Below are positions 1-9,743 of a stretch of 64,000 nucleotides of DNA, in pieces. This DNA is from Mesorhizobium comanense (lineage in GTDB: Bacteria > Pseudomonadota > Alphaproteobacteria > Rhizobiales > Rhizobiaceae), in NCBI RefSeq assembly GCF_005503535.1, contig NZ_SCNN01000001.1, positions 496,001 to 560,000 on the forward strand, given 5' to 3'. The position numbers and the translations under genes are program-made. The notes beneath the pieces are model-generated. The model searched no databases and had not been told where the DNA came from. It saw only the letters and a list, made by a program, of their open reading frames with translations. Every line of letters starts with the position of its first letter. The first letter of the stretch is position 1.

Positions 1-381
1 GGCACCATTCCGCTTGCCGTCATCGCCAGGCAGACGCGCTCGGCCATGCTTGAAGTGCTGGGCGAGGACTATGTGCGCACCGCACGCGCCAAGGGCCTCG
101 CGCCACGCCGCGTCATCGGCCTGCATGCCTTCCGCAACGCGCTGATCCCGGTCGTCACCACGATCGGCCTGCAGGTCGGTACGCTGCTCACCGGAGCCAT
201 CCTGACCGAGAGCATTTTCTCCTGGCCCGGCATCGGCAAGTGGATGATCGACGCCATTTCCAAGCGCGACTATTTCACCGTGCAGGGCGGGTTGCTTTTG
301 ATCGCGCTGATCGTCATGTCGGTGAATCTGATCGTCGACGTGCTCTATGCCGTCATCAACCCGCGCATACGGGCGAATTGA
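1..381 (+). CDS. Dipeptide/oligopeptide ABC transporter permease, DppB type (5'-truncated)
   Basis: This is the C-terminal part of an inner-membrane permease of the peptide/nickel ABC importer family. The reading frame is open from base 1, so the start lies outside the window. The EAA-type cytoplasmic loop that contacts the ATPases is visible (EDYVRTARAKGL), followed by hydrophobic segments and the usual short C-terminus INPRIRAN. The stop TGA is followed one base later by the next permease start, so it is part of an operon with the three genes downstream. The binding protein must lie upstream. Substrate cannot be told from this fragment. Confidence 0.9.
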   Translation, partial: GTIPLAVIARQTRSAMLEVLGEDYVRTARAKGLAPRRVIGLHAFRNALIPVVTTIGLQVGTLLTGAILTESIFSWPGIGKWMIDAISKRDYFTVQGGLLLIALIVMSVNLIVDVLYAVINPRIRAN

Positions 382-382
382 C

Positions 383-1306
383 ATGACCAATGAAGGCCCA
401 GCCACCGTCGAAGCGGCGACCGTCGTCAAGCAGCAGGACGCACGGCTGCAGATGTTCGCCGAGTTCTGGCACTACTTCTCGATCAACAAGGGCGCGGTGA
501 TCGGCCTCGTCGTCTTCGCGCTCCTGATCCTGGTCGCCATCTTCGCGCCGCTGCTCGCGCCGCATTCGGCGGACGACCAGTTCCGCGACTTCTTCCTGAC
601 CCCGCCTGCCTGGCAAGCGGGCGGCAATGCGCAGTTCCTGCTCGGCACCGATGCCGTCGGCCGTGATATCCTTTCGCGGCTGATCTACGGCTCGCGCTTC
701 TCGCTCGCCATCGGCTTCGTCGTCGTCACCACCGCGCTTGTCTCGGGTGTGATCCTCGGCCTGCTCGCCGGCTACTGCCGGGGCTGGGTCGACACGCTGA
801 TCATGCGCATCATGGACATCATCCTGGCCTTCCCGTCGCTGCTCCTGGCGCTGGTGCTGGTAGCGGTGCTCGGCCCTGGCCTCGTCAACGCCATGATCGC
901 CATCGCCTTCGTGCTGCAGCCACATTTCGCGCGGCTCACCCGTGCCGCCGTGATGGCGGAGAAGAACCGCGAATATGTGATCTCGGCCAAGGTCGCCGGC
1001 GCCAGTCATATCAGGCTGATGCTGGTCACCATCCTGCCCAACTGCATCGCGCCGCTGATCGTGCAGGCCACCCTGTCCTTTTCCAATGCCATTCTCGAGG
1101 CGGCAGCACTCGGCTTCCTCGGCATGGGCGCGCAGCCGCCGACGCCCGAATGGGGCACGATGCTGGCCGAAGCGCGCGAGTTCATCCTGCGCGCCTGGTG
1201 GGTCGTGACCTTCCCCGGCCTCGCCATCCTGATCACCGTCTTCGCCATCAACCTGATCGGCGATGGCCTGCGCGACGCGCTCGACCCCAAGCTGAAGAGG
1301 TCGTGA
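383..1306 (+). CDS. Dipeptide/oligopeptide ABC transporter permease, DppC type
   Basis: This 307-residue protein is the second membrane subunit of a peptide-family ABC importer. The N-terminal region has the OppC-type transmembrane helix at about residues 45-70, a periplasmic stretch ending in LLGTDAVGRDILSR, typical of this subunit, and an EAA loop near residues 197-215 (EYVISAKVAGAS). The ATG at 383 is preferred over an upstream in-frame codon because it directly follows the stop of the DppB-type gene. The product ends LDPKLKRS, as usual for DppC. The next gene begins three bases after its stop. Confidence 0.92.
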   Translation: MTNEGPATVEAATVVKQQDARLQMFAEFWHYFSINKGAVIGLVVFALLILVAIFAPLLAPHSADDQFRDFFLTPPAWQAGGNAQFLLGTDAVGRDILSRLIYGSRFSLAIGFVVVTTALVSGVILGLLAGYCRGWVDTLIMRIMDIILAFPSLLLALVLVAVLGPGLVNAMIAIAFVLQPHFARLTRAAVMAEKNREYVISAKVAGASHIRLMLVTILPNCIAPLIVQATLSFSNAILEAAALGFLGMGAQPPTPEWGTMLAEAREFILRAWWVVTFPGLAILITVFAINLIGDGLRDALDPKLKRS

Positions 1307-1308
1307 GC

Positions 1309-2177
1309 ATGTCCCTGCTCGAGATCAAGAACCTCACCGTTTCCTTCGACACCGCCGCCGGGCCCTTCATGGCGGTGCAAGGCATCGACCTTTCGATCGA
1401 GCCGCGCGAGGTGCTGGCGATCGTCGGCGAATCCGGTTCGGGCAAGTCTGTGTCGATGCTGGCGGTGATGGGCCTGCTGCCCAACACGGCGACGGTCAAG
1501 GCCGACCGCATGGCCTTCGACGGTGTCGATCTCCTGAAGCTCAGCCCGTCCGAACGGCGCAAGATCGTCGGCAAGGACATCTCGATGATCTTCCAGGAGC
1601 CGATCGCCAGCCTCAATCCGTGCTTCACGGTCGGCTTCCAGATCGAGGAAGTGCTGCGCTTCCACATGGGCATGGACCGTGCGCAGCGGCGGGCGCGGGC
1701 CATCGAACTCCTGAAGCTCGTCGGCATTCCCGAGCCGGAAGACCGGCTGAGCTCCTTTCCGCACCAGATGTCGGGCGGCCAGTGCCAGCGCGTCATGATC
1801 GCCATCGCCATTGCCTGCAATCCGAAGCTGCTGATCGCCGACGAGCCGACGACGGCCCTCGACGTCACCATCCAGAAGCAGATCCTCGACCTCCTGGTGT
1901 CGCTGCAGGCCAAATACGGCATGGGGCTGATCATGATCACCCACAATATGGGCGTGGTCGCCGAGACCGCGGATCGCGTCATCGTCCAGTACAAGGGCCG
2001 CAAGATGGAAGAGGCCGACGTGCTGTCGCTGTTTGAATCGCCCAAGAGCAACTATACGCGGGCCCTGCTGTCGGCGCTGCCGGAGAACGCCGTCGGCGAC
2101 CGCTTGCCGACCGTCTCGGACATGCTGTTCGAGCCGGCGCCTCCTGCTGGAAACAATGCCGCCGCGGGAGCCGCCTC

Positions 2178-2181
<4 letters not shown>
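1309..2181 (+). CDS. Peptide-family ABC transporter ATP-binding protein, DppD type
   Basis: This 290-residue ATPase energises the peptide-type importer encoded upstream. Walker A (GESGSGKS) is at about residues 40-47, the signature MSGGQCQR at about 154-161 and Walker B with LLIADEPT at about 174-181. The C-terminal extension with the oligopeptide-transporter region is present. A much longer in-frame extension upstream was rejected because it overlaps the permease gene; the ATG at 1309 gives the family N-terminus MSLLEIKNLTVSF. Its stop overlaps the next start by four bases (ATGA), indicating translational coupling. Confidence 0.93.
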
Positions 2182-3005
<824 letters not shown>

Positions 3006-3032
3006 CCGCGGGCGCGGGAGCAGCCTGCCCGA

Positions 3033-3824
3033 TCAGTTGTCATAGATCCTTTCAAGCTCCGCATAGATCGTCTCGTTGCCGGCGAGCACGCGGTTGCCTT
3101 TGTTCAAGCCGTCGTTTGCAAGGAAGTCGTTGGTTTGCAGGCCGGCTGCCCGGATGACGGCGATGGCGCCGAGGCAGTCCCATGAGTTGATGTGGGGCTC
3201 GATATAGCCCAGCAACCGGCCGCAGGCGACGTAGCAGAGGGTCAGGGCTCCCGAGCCGTCGCGATAGAACATGCCGCCATTGTTCAGGAACCGCTCGAAT
3301 ATGGGTAGAAATTCACCGGGCGTGACGCGTGGTGAGTAGCCGACGCCGACAATGCCATCCTTGATCGTCCTGCCCGGGTGGCGCTGGACCCCCACGCCAT
3401 TCAATGTCGCCGGAAACTCGACGCCACCGCTGAAGAGTTCGTCCCTTGCCGGCGCATAGACCATGCCGAACTGCAGCTCACCGCCTCTGACAAAGGCGAT
3501 CGAGACGCACCAGCTGGACATACCCGAGATGAAAGGCTGCGTTCCGTCGATTGGATCGACGACCCAGATCCCCTGATCGGCGGCAAACGCGGATATGCCT
3601 GTTTCTTCTCCCAGGAATGCGTCCTGAGGAAAGCTGGTGTTCAATCGCTCCTTGATCAGGAGTTCGGTGTTCAGGTCGGCTTCGCTTGCCATGTCCTGGA
3701 GACCCTTGCTTTTGATGGTCAAGGCATCGCGATCCCTGAAATAGCCATGCGCCAGATCGCCAGCCTCGCGGATGAGCGCGAGCGCAAAGTCATAGCGGTC
3801 CTTCAACGATTGCGTATCGATCAT
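3033..3824 (-). CDS. Inositol monophosphatase family sugar phosphatase
   Basis: This 263-residue protein belongs to the Mg2+-dependent inositol monophosphatase/FBPase superfamily, which removes phosphate from sugar or inositol phosphates in the cytoplasm. Metal-ligand motifs are GEETG (residues 72-76), WVVDPIDGTQPF (87-98, with D90 and D93) and SWD (214-216). TQPF replaces the usual TxNF and WDCLGA the usual WDxAAG, so substrate preference may differ from true inositol monophosphatase. It is the third gene of a leftward group with the ROK regulator and ROK kinase (37-base gap to the kinase), so I infer action on a phosphorylated sugar of that pathway. Histidinol-phosphatase-like activity is an alternative. 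Confidence 0.85.
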   Translation of the reverse strand: MIDTQSLKDRYDFALALIREAGDLAHGYFRDRDALTIKSKGLQDMASEADLNTELLIKERLNTSFPQDAFLGEETGISAFAADQGIWVVDPIDGTQPFISGMSSWCVSIAFVRGGELQFGMVYAPARDELFSGGVEFPATLNGVGVQRHPGRTIKDGIVGVGYSPRVTPGEFLPIFERFLNNGGMFYRDGSGALTLCYVACGRLLGYIEPHINSWDCLGAIAVIRAAGLQTNDFLANDGLNKGNRVLAGNETIYAELERIYDN

Positions 3825-3861
3825 GATGTGTTTTCCTTACTGGAGCGCGGGCCGTGCGGTG

Positions 3862-4758
3862 TTATGATTTCCAAAGCCAGGCAGCGCCTCGGACGCCGCT
3901 GGAATCTCCGTGCACCGCTTTGCGTATCGGCGTGTTGAAAACTGTCGAGAAGGTGCGTTTCGCCAGTTCGCGTGGCAGGTCCCGGTAGAGCTCCTCGACG
4001 TTCGACATGCCGCCACCCATGACGAGAATGTCGGGGTCGAGCGTGTTGACCACCGTCGCAAGGCCCCGCGCCACGCGGTCGACATAGCGATCCCACAGCA
4101 GGCCCGCCAGGCGGTCGCCCATGCGCTTCTTCTCGATGATCTCGCTGGCCTTCAGCTGCTCGTTCGTGTGGCTGGCATATTCGGCCTCGAAGGCACGGCC
4201 CGACACCCAGGTCTCCATGCAGCCATGACGTCCGCAGTAACAGGGCTTGCCCGAGATTTCCGTCACATTTGGAAAGGGCAGGGGGTTGTGGCCCCATTCG
4301 CCGCCACTGTTGTTGGGTCCATGGTGTGCCTTGCCACCAACGGCGATCCCGGCGCCGGCGCCCGATCCCAGGATGACGGCGAAAACCACGTTGTGACCGG
4401 CGCCGGCGCCGTCCAGTGCCTCGGAGGCGGCGAAGCAATCGGCATCGTTTTCGACACGCATCTCGCGTTTGATCGCCTCGTACAGGTCCTTTTCCACCGG
4501 ACGCCCGAGAAGCCAGGTCGAACTTGCGCCCTTGCCGAGACGGCTGGCCGGCTCGAGGGAACCAGGGATGCCGATGCCGATCGAGCCGGTCCTGCCAGTC
4601 TGGCTTTCCAGGGCATCGATCATGGTCTTGATGAGGTGGATGCAGCCGAAATAGTCATGGCGTGGCGTCGCCTCCCGCAGGCGAAGGAGCTCGCGGCCAT
4701 CGTGCTCCATGGCGACGCCTTCGATCTTGGTGCCGCCCCAGTCAATTCCAATCAGCAT
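3862..4758 (-). CDS. ROK-family sugar kinase, probable fructokinase (FrcK-like)
   Basis: This 298-residue cytoplasmic ATP-dependent hexokinase-type enzyme shows the ROK phosphate loop IDWGGTKIEG (residues 5-14), the catalytic aspartate in VENDAD (102-107) and the zinc motif CYCGRHGCME (C173, C175, C180) with H157 in GEWGHNPLP. The ATG at 4758 was chosen because the protein then begins directly at the phosphate loop and GGAAGGAAAG lies just upstream. It follows the ROK regulator gene by 70 bases on the same strand and faces away from the frcBCA genes. Phosphorylation of the imported sugar is the natural role. Whether this is fructose, another ketose or N-acetylhexosamine is not settled by sequence. 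Confidence 0.87.
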   Translation of the reverse strand: MLIGIDWGGTKIEGVAMEHDGRELLRLREATPRHDYFGCIHLIKTMIDALESQTGRTGSIGIGIPGSLEPASRLGKGASSTWLLGRPVEKDLYEAIKREMRVENDADCFAASEALDGAGAGHNVVFAVILGSGAGAGIAVGGKAHHGPNNSGGEWGHNPLPFPNVTEISGKPCYCGRHGCMETWVSGRAFEAEYASHTNEQLKASEIIEKKRMGDRLAGLLWDRYVDRVARGLATVVNTLDPDILVMGGGMSNVEELYRDLPRELAKRTFSTVFNTPIRKAVHGDSSGVRGAAWLWKS

Positions 4759-4828
4759 GTCGGTCTTTCCTTCCGCCGGTCCGCCGGTGCACGGTCGGTT
4801 ACTATGAAACAGTCGCTGCTCGCCGGTT

Positions 4829-6052
4829 TCAGCTGAAGAGAATATCGCGGTCGCGCGCATAGTCGGCGAGAAGGGGAAGGCTCGCCGCGCCGAGAACACG
4901 CGCGTCGCTGCCGATCCTGCCTTCGACGATCTCGACCGGCGCCAGGCCTTGCATGTCCATCAGGGCGACCTTCTCGCGCGTCCGCCGCACTATTTTTGAT
5001 CGGACGTCGGCCGGAAATCCGCCGTCGATAACGACATTGTGGAAGTCGATGATGGCGATCGCGGAGCCGATGGCGAGCGCCAGGCTGTCGGTGGCCTGTT
5101 CGATCCAGCGGTCGAGGACCGGGCCGAGGTTGGACCAATCGGTATTGTTGTGCCAGATCGCACTCGGGTCGCCGCCGCTATCGCGGATCATGCGTTCGAG
5201 CAGGAAAATCGATGCGCACTGGATCAGGCGCTTCGGCGGCTGGCCCGGCACCGGCGAGGGTACCGGCGCTGAACCGATGGAGCCGGCATAGCCGCGGCGG
5301 CCAGGATAGAGGCTGCCGTCCAGAACCACGCCGCCACCGATCAGCGTCGCGAAGAAGACATAGAGAAAATCCTGGTAGTTGCGGCCCTCGCCGAAAGCCA
5401 GTTCCGCCGCGCAGGCGGCTGTGGCGTCATTGTAGAAGTGCACCGGCCAGGAGAACATCTGCTCGACCTCAGCCTTGAAATCGAACAGGCGCCAGGCCTC
5501 GACCACATCATGCGGCGCTCCGACTTCCTCTTCCCAGCTCCACATTTGCGACGGCGCGGCGATGCCAATGCCGCGGATGCGGCCGTATTGCAGCCGGGTC
5601 ATGTTGTCGATGATCTGGTTGACCCCGCTCTCCAGGAAGGACTTGAGCAGTCCGGGCGTGGGATAGGCAAAGGAGGTGCGTATCAGCTGACGGGCGTTGC
5701 CGACCATGTCCATCAAGACGACGTCGGCTGATCGGCGACCCACTTTGAAGCCGATCGAGAAGGCGCCTTCCGGGTTGAGGGACATCGGGACGGACGGCTG
5801 GCCGACCTTGCCGCGCTGGGGCTCGCCCTTGATGAGCAGGCCATCGCTTTCCAACTGCTTCATGATAACCGAACTCGCCTGGGCGGACAGGCCGGTCATG
5901 CGCGCGATCTCACCCTTGGAGAGCGCACCGTGGGCGCGGATGAGCGATAGCACCAGCCGTTCGTTGTAGAGCTTTACGCCTGTCTGGTTGGTGCCGCGGC
6001 TGGTGCCTGACGACTGGTGGGAATCCCGACCGGTTCTTTCACTGTTCAACAA
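4829..6052 (-). CDS. ROK-family transcriptional regulator (NagC/XylR type)
   Basis: This 407-residue protein has an N-terminal winged helix (about residues 30-80, with LSKGEIARMTGLSAQAS as the recognition region) joined to a ROK sugar-binding domain. The cysteine-rich zinc motif that the neighbouring kinase keeps is not visible here; the corresponding region has only one cysteine. That fits a sensor that no longer phosphorylates sugar, although many ROK regulators do keep the zinc site. It is the first gene of the leftward group and is divergent from frcB. I infer that it represses both directions and is released by the sugar or its phosphate; two matching AT-rich sites in the shared intergenic region are candidate operators. 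Confidence 0.88.
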   Translation of the reverse strand: MLNSERTGRDSHQSSGTSRGTNQTGVKLYNERLVLSLIRAHGALSKGEIARMTGLSAQASSVIMKQLESDGLLIKGEPQRGKVGQPSVPMSLNPEGAFSIGFKVGRRSADVVLMDMVGNARQLIRTSFAYPTPGLLKSFLESGVNQIIDNMTRLQYGRIRGIGIAAPSQMWSWEEEVGAPHDVVEAWRLFDFKAEVEQMFSWPVHFYNDATAACAAELAFGEGRNYQDFLYVFFATLIGGGVVLDGSLYPGRRGYAGSIGSAPVPSPVPGQPPKRLIQCASIFLLERMIRDSGGDPSAIWHNNTDWSNLGPVLDRWIEQATDSLALAIGSAIAIIDFHNVVIDGGFPADVRSKIVRRTREKVALMDMQGLAPVEIVEGRIGSDARVLGAASLPLLADYARDRDILFS

Positions 6053-6191
6053 GACTGGCCTCCTCGACGAACGGCACCCCGGCTGCCGTCGTTCCGCGGC
6101 TCCATAGTACCTGTTGACATGGGAAGCTCCAAATCATCGGCGGGTGCGCCTCGTGTTTTCCGCAAGCTATGGCGAGGTGGGGTTGCAGGTC

Positions 6192-6215
6192 AACAAATAA
6201 ATCATATCGAGTTAT
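6192..6215. promoter_or_regulatory. Candidate ROK-regulator operator, copy 1
   Basis: An AT-rich 24-base block with core AAATAAATCATAtCG matches the block at 6368-6391 in 20 of 24 positions. It lies 140 bases before the regulator start on the leftward side. The surroundings are GC-rich, so the AT content stands out. The dyad symmetry within the block is weak. Assignment to the ROK regulator is inferred from position. Confidence 0.5.
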
Positions 6216-6367
6216 AAATAGGTCAGCTCCCAAAAAAGAATGTCATCCATAGTGGTCCGGAAACTCAGGTTTTTGTTTCCTCCATGCCGCCCCTTTCTCG
6301 TTGTTTAACTGATTCCTGGCCCTGCCGTGAGCGCGGTAGCCAGGCATGTAGAGTGGGTCACTGACGC

Positions 6368-6391
6368 AATAAATAAATCATACCGCATTAT
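6368..6391. promoter_or_regulatory. Candidate ROK-regulator operator, copy 2
   Basis: This second copy of the AT-rich block (core AAATAAATCATAcCG) ends three bases before a perfect TTGACA at 6395-6400, which could be the -35 box of the frcB promoter. A good -10 match 17 bases further on is not present. A protein bound here would block that -35 element, consistent with repression of the transporter genes. Confidence 0.5.
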
Positions 6392-6526
6392 CTATTGACA
6401 GCGAGATTGTTTGGTGTTTGCCTTTGCGCGTTGCCATCGAGCCGAGGGGCTGATGGCAAAGCCGAGGAACACCAGGGAGGGGTTCCGGTCAACGCTGCCA
6501 GCTTCGGCCTGGCCTGGGAGGAGAAG

Positions 6527-7555
6527 ATGAAGACAGCTTTCGTAGGCGCGATTTCCTGCGCCCTGCTTTCCACGGTCGCCCTGACCGTTCCCGCTTATGC
6601 CACTGACGCCATCACGGCGTGCCTGGTAACCAAGACCGACGTCAATCCGTTCTTCGTCAAGATGAAGGAAGGTGCCACGGCCAAGGCCAAGGAATTGGGA
6701 ATCAGACTGATGACCTTTGCCGGCAAACAGGACGGTGATGCGGACACCCAGATCGCCGCCATCGAATCCTGCATAGGCAGCGGTGCGAAAGGCATCCTGT
6801 TGACGCCGAACGATTCCAGCGCCCTCGTACCGGTCATCACGAAGGCGCGCGAGGCCGGGCTCCTGACGATCATGCTCGACACGCCGCTTGATCCGGCCAA
6901 TGCGGCGGACGCGACTTTCGCGACGGATAACTTCAAGGCAGGTGAACTGATCGGCAAATGGGCAGCCGGCAAGCTCGGGCCGGAAGCCAAGAACGCCAGG
7001 ATCGCGCTGCTGAACCTCAATCCGCAGCAGATTACCGTCGATTACATGCGCAACCAGGGTTTCCTGAAGGGCTTTGGCATCGACATCAAGAACCCGACAC
7101 GCATCGGCGACGAGGATGATCCGCGCATCGTCGGCAACGCCGTTACCAACGCCAATGAGGAGGGCGGCCGATCGGGCATGGAGAGCCTTCTTCAGATCGA
7201 CCCGGACATCAACCTCGTCTACACCATCAACGAGCCGACGGCGGCTGGCGCCTATGAGGCGATCAAAGCCGCGGGCCGCCAGGGCAAGGTCACTGTGGTT
7301 TCGGTCGACGGCGGTTGTCCCGGTGTCGCGAATATCAAGGAAGGTGTCATCGGGGCCACCTCGATGCAGTTTCCCCTGCTGATGGCGTCCATGGGCGTCG
7401 AGGCCATCAAGACTTTCGCCGAAACCGGCAAGAAGCCGGAGGTGACGCCGGGTCTCGATTTCTTCAACACAGGTGTTGAACTCATCACCGATCAGCCCGT
7501 CGATGGTCTGCCGTCCATCACGTCCGAGGAAGGCCTCAAGAAGTGCTGGGGTTGA
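6527..7555 (+). CDS. frcB: Sugar ABC transporter substrate-binding protein, FrcB-like
   Basis: This 342-residue periplasmic binding protein of the ribose/galactose (type I) fold has a Sec signal peptide (cleavage expected after about residue 24, AYA-TD). The mature start, [24 protein letters not shown], closely resembles what I recall of the rhizobial fructose/mannose/ribose binding protein FrcB. The start is fixed by GGGAGGAG at 6516-6523; longer in-frame extensions lack a signal peptide at their start. It heads a rightward operon with permease and ATPase and is separated from the permease gene by a structured 263-base spacer. It probably delivers a ketose or related monosaccharide. Confidence 0.88.
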   Translation: MKTAFVGAISCALLSTVALTVPAYATDAITACLVTKTDVNPFFVKMKEGATAKAKELGIRLMTFAGKQDGDADTQIAAIESCIGSGAKGILLTPNDSSALVPVITKAREAGLLTIMLDTPLDPANAADATFATDNFKAGELIGKWAAGKLGPEAKNARIALLNLNPQQITVDYMRNQGFLKGFGIDIKNPTRIGDEDDPRIVGNAVTNANEEGGRSGMESLLQIDPDINLVYTINEPTAAGAYEAIKAAGRQGKVTVVSVDGGCPGVANIKEGVIGATSMQFPLLMASMGVEAIKTFAETGKKPEVTPGLDFFNTGVELITDQPVDGLPSITSEEGLKKCWG

Positions 7556-7571
7556 TCGCCTAGAGCCGGAT

Positions 7572-7697
7572 GATTTCAGGTCGTATCGACCTGAAATCTG
7601 AATCCGCCTCTAAATCAAAGAGATAGAGCATGATGCCTGGACAAACGGAAACGTTTGTCCGCGAAAACCGCTTCACACTTTTCGGCATCATGCTCTA
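7572..7697. repeat. Compound palindromic element between frcB and frcC
   Basis: Three perfect inverted repeats are packed here. GATTTCAGGTCG (7572-7583) pairs with 7587-7598. TAGAGCATGATGCC (7624-7637) pairs with 7684-7697. GGACAAACG (7639-7647) pairs with 7652-7660 and is nested inside the second pair. The outer GAGCATGAT arms and the internal AAAAGTGTGAAGCGGTTTTC-type core (read on the minus strand) resemble palindromes at 42467 and 50523, suggesting a dispersed rhizobial intergenic repeat. Its position after a binding-protein gene suggests a role in mRNA stability or partial termination. Confidence 0.8.
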
Positions 7698-7818
7698 GCG
7701 CGGCAAGACACGTTGTCCTGCGACAATCGTTACCGCTGTTCGGGCGCGTAACTCCCAGCGGCGCGCCCTGGGGCGGGCTTCGAGCCCGCCCCCTCGCCCT
7801 GCCGGAGGCGCATCGAAG

Positions 7819-8919
7819 ATGATGAGGAGCGTTCTCTCCATGGCCGACAAATTCGATGGCCTGCCCGGCTATTCAGGCGAGGCGGCGTTGAGCGACACGG
7901 ATGCACCGCATGCCCGTTTCGATATCGACAACGTTGGCCCGCTCGGCCGTGTGCAGCGGTTTCTCCATGCCTTTCCGACGATGGTCCCGCTCATCGTTCT
8001 GGCCCTGTCCGTTGTCGGGTTCGGCCTCTTTGCGGGAAGCAAGTTCTTCTCACCCTACAACATGTCCCTGATCGTCCAGCAGGTCTCGATCATCGGGGTG
8101 CTTGCGGTGGCCCAGAGCCTGATCATTTTGACCGCGGGGATAGATCTCTCCGTCGCCGCCACCATGGTCCTGAGTTCGGTGATAGCCGGACATCTCGCCG
8201 TGCGGCTCGGCATCAACGCCCCGGTATCCCTGTTGATCTCTTTCGCCTGCGGCACTGCCATCGGCTTCCTCAACGGATTTCTGGTGACGCGGATCCGATT
8301 GCCGCCGTTCATAGCAACGCTCGGCACATGGAACGTGTTCTACGCACTCAATCTCTACGTCTCGGGCGCACAATCGATCCGCGGCGCCGAGATCGACGCG
8401 GCGGCGCCGATGCTGAAATTCTTCGGCGAGAATTTTTCGCTCTTCGGCACTCAGATCAGCTACGGTTCGCTGTTGCTCGTCCTGGTTTTCGGCATTCTCT
8501 GGTACGCGCTGACCAAGACCGCATGGGGCCGACATGTCTATGCGGTTGGTGACGACAGGGAGGCTGCGGAACTCGCCGGCATCCGGACCGATCGTGTCCT
8601 GATTTCCGTCTATGCCGTCGCGGGCTTGATCTGCGCCATTGCCGGCTGGTCGGCTATCGGCCGTGTCGGCGCCGTGTCGCCCACGAGCTTCTTCGAAGGA
8701 AACCTTCAATCGATCACCGCTGTCGTGATCGGGGGCATATCGCTGTTTGGCGGCCGGGGCTCCATTCTGGGTCCTCTCATCGGCGCACTGATCGTCGGTG
8801 TCTTTCAGTCGGGGCTGCGCATCGCCGGCGTCGATGTCCTCTGGCAACTTTTTGCGATTGGCTGGCTGATCATCATCGCCGTTTCGGTCGACCAGTGGAT
8901 CAGGAGAATATCGGCGTGA
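7819..8919 (+). CDS. frcC: Sugar ABC transporter permease, FrcC-like
   Basis: This 366-residue inner-membrane protein is of the RbsC/XylH permease family, with many hydrophobic segments and the family stretches LIILTAGIDLSVAA and GRHVYAVGDDREAAELAGI. The start at 7819 has GGAGGC about ten bases upstream; a second methionine at 7840 also has GGAG upstream, so the exact N-terminus is uncertain. The end overlaps the ATPase start by four bases (GTGA). It forms the channel of the frc-type importer. Confidence 0.9.
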   Translation: MMRSVLSMADKFDGLPGYSGEAALSDTDAPHARFDIDNVGPLGRVQRFLHAFPTMVPLIVLALSVVGFGLFAGSKFFSPYNMSLIVQQVSIIGVLAVAQSLIILTAGIDLSVAATMVLSSVIAGHLAVRLGINAPVSLLISFACGTAIGFLNGFLVTRIRLPPFIATLGTWNVFYALNLYVSGAQSIRGAEIDAAAPMLKFFGENFSLFGTQISYGSLLLVLVFGILWYALTKTAWGRHVYAVGDDREAAELAGIRTDRVLISVYAVAGLICAIAGWSAIGRVGAVSPTSFFEGNLQSITAVVIGGISLFGGRGSILGPLIGALIVGVFQSGLRIAGVDVLWQLFAIGWLIIIAVSVDQWIRRISA

Positions 8920-9692
8920 CCAGTGCAGCCATCCCCACCCTCATGGCCCGGGGCCTTGTGAAACGCTATGGCCGCGTGGTTGCCATCGACAGCGCGGACT
9001 TCGATCTGATGCCGGGCGAGATTCTTGGCGTGATCGGTGACAACGGCGCCGGAAAGTCCAGCCTCATCAGAGCACTTTCGGGTGCGCTTCGCCCGGATGC
9101 GGGTGAAATCCGCCTGGACGGGGAGCTGGTGTCCTTCGCTTCGCCGATCGAGGCCCGGCAGGCCGGCATCGAGACGGTCTACCAGACGCTCGCGCTGTCG
9201 CCGGCATTGTCGATCAGCGACAATATGTTTCTCGGCAGGGAGATCCGCAGCTCCGGCCTTCTCGGAAAGCTGTTTCATCAGCTCGATCGAAAGGCCATGG
9301 CCGACATCGCTCGCAAGAAGCTGTCCGAACTGGGCCTGCTTACCATCCAGAACATCCAGCAACCCGTGGAAACGCTGTCGGGCGGCCAGCGCCAGGGTGT
9401 TGCCGTTGCCCGCGCCGCTGCTTTCGGCAGCAAGGTGATCATCTTGGACGAGCCGACCGCGGCGCTTGGCGTGAAGGAATCGCGCAAGGTTCTGGATCTT
9501 GTCCTGAAGGTGCGGGCACGGGGTGTCCCTATCGTGCTGATCAGCCACAACATGCCGCATGTCTTCGAGGTGGCCGACCGCATCCATATCCATCGCCTCG
9601 GCAAACGGGCTACGGTCATCAAGCCCAGGGATGTCTCGATGGCCGATGCCGTCGCGATCATGACCGGCGCCCTGGCACCCATGACCGCCTGA
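8916..9692 (+). CDS. frcA: Sugar ABC transporter ATP-binding protein, FrcA-like
   Basis: This 258-residue ATPase carries a single nucleotide-binding domain, unlike the double-domain RbsA/MglA type of about 500 residues; the single domain is the FrcA arrangement. Walker A is GDNGAGKSS (41-49), the signature LSGGQRQG near 154 and Walker B VIILDEPT near 173-180. The GTG start at 8916 is chosen because GGAG lies nine bases upstream and the start overlaps the permease stop as GTGA. It is expected to form a homodimer on the inner face of the membrane. Confidence 0.9.
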   Translation: MTSAAIPTLMARGLVKRYGRVVAIDSADFDLMPGEILGVIGDNGAGKSSLIRALSGALRPDAGEIRLDGELVSFASPIEARQAGIETVYQTLALSPALSISDNMFLGREIRSSGLLGKLFHQLDRKAMADIARKKLSELGLLTIQNIQQPVETLSGGQRQGVAVARAAAFGSKVIILDEPTAALGVKESRKVLDLVLKVRARGVPIVLISHNMPHVFEVADRIHIHRLGKRATVIKPRDVSMADAVAIMTGALAPMTA

Positions 9693-9743
9693 CATCGTCT
9701 CTCATGTCTTCAACCAGCCGCGCGCATGATGGAGCCGGATGCC

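Larger units (their letters stand above)
6053..6526. other. Divergent intergenic region between ROK regulator and frcB
   Basis: This 474-base gap holds the two matching AT-rich blocks and a TTGACA box at 6395. No convincing small gene was seen. It should contain the promoters for both the leftward regulator-kinase-phosphatase group and the rightward frcBCA group. Confidence 0.6.
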
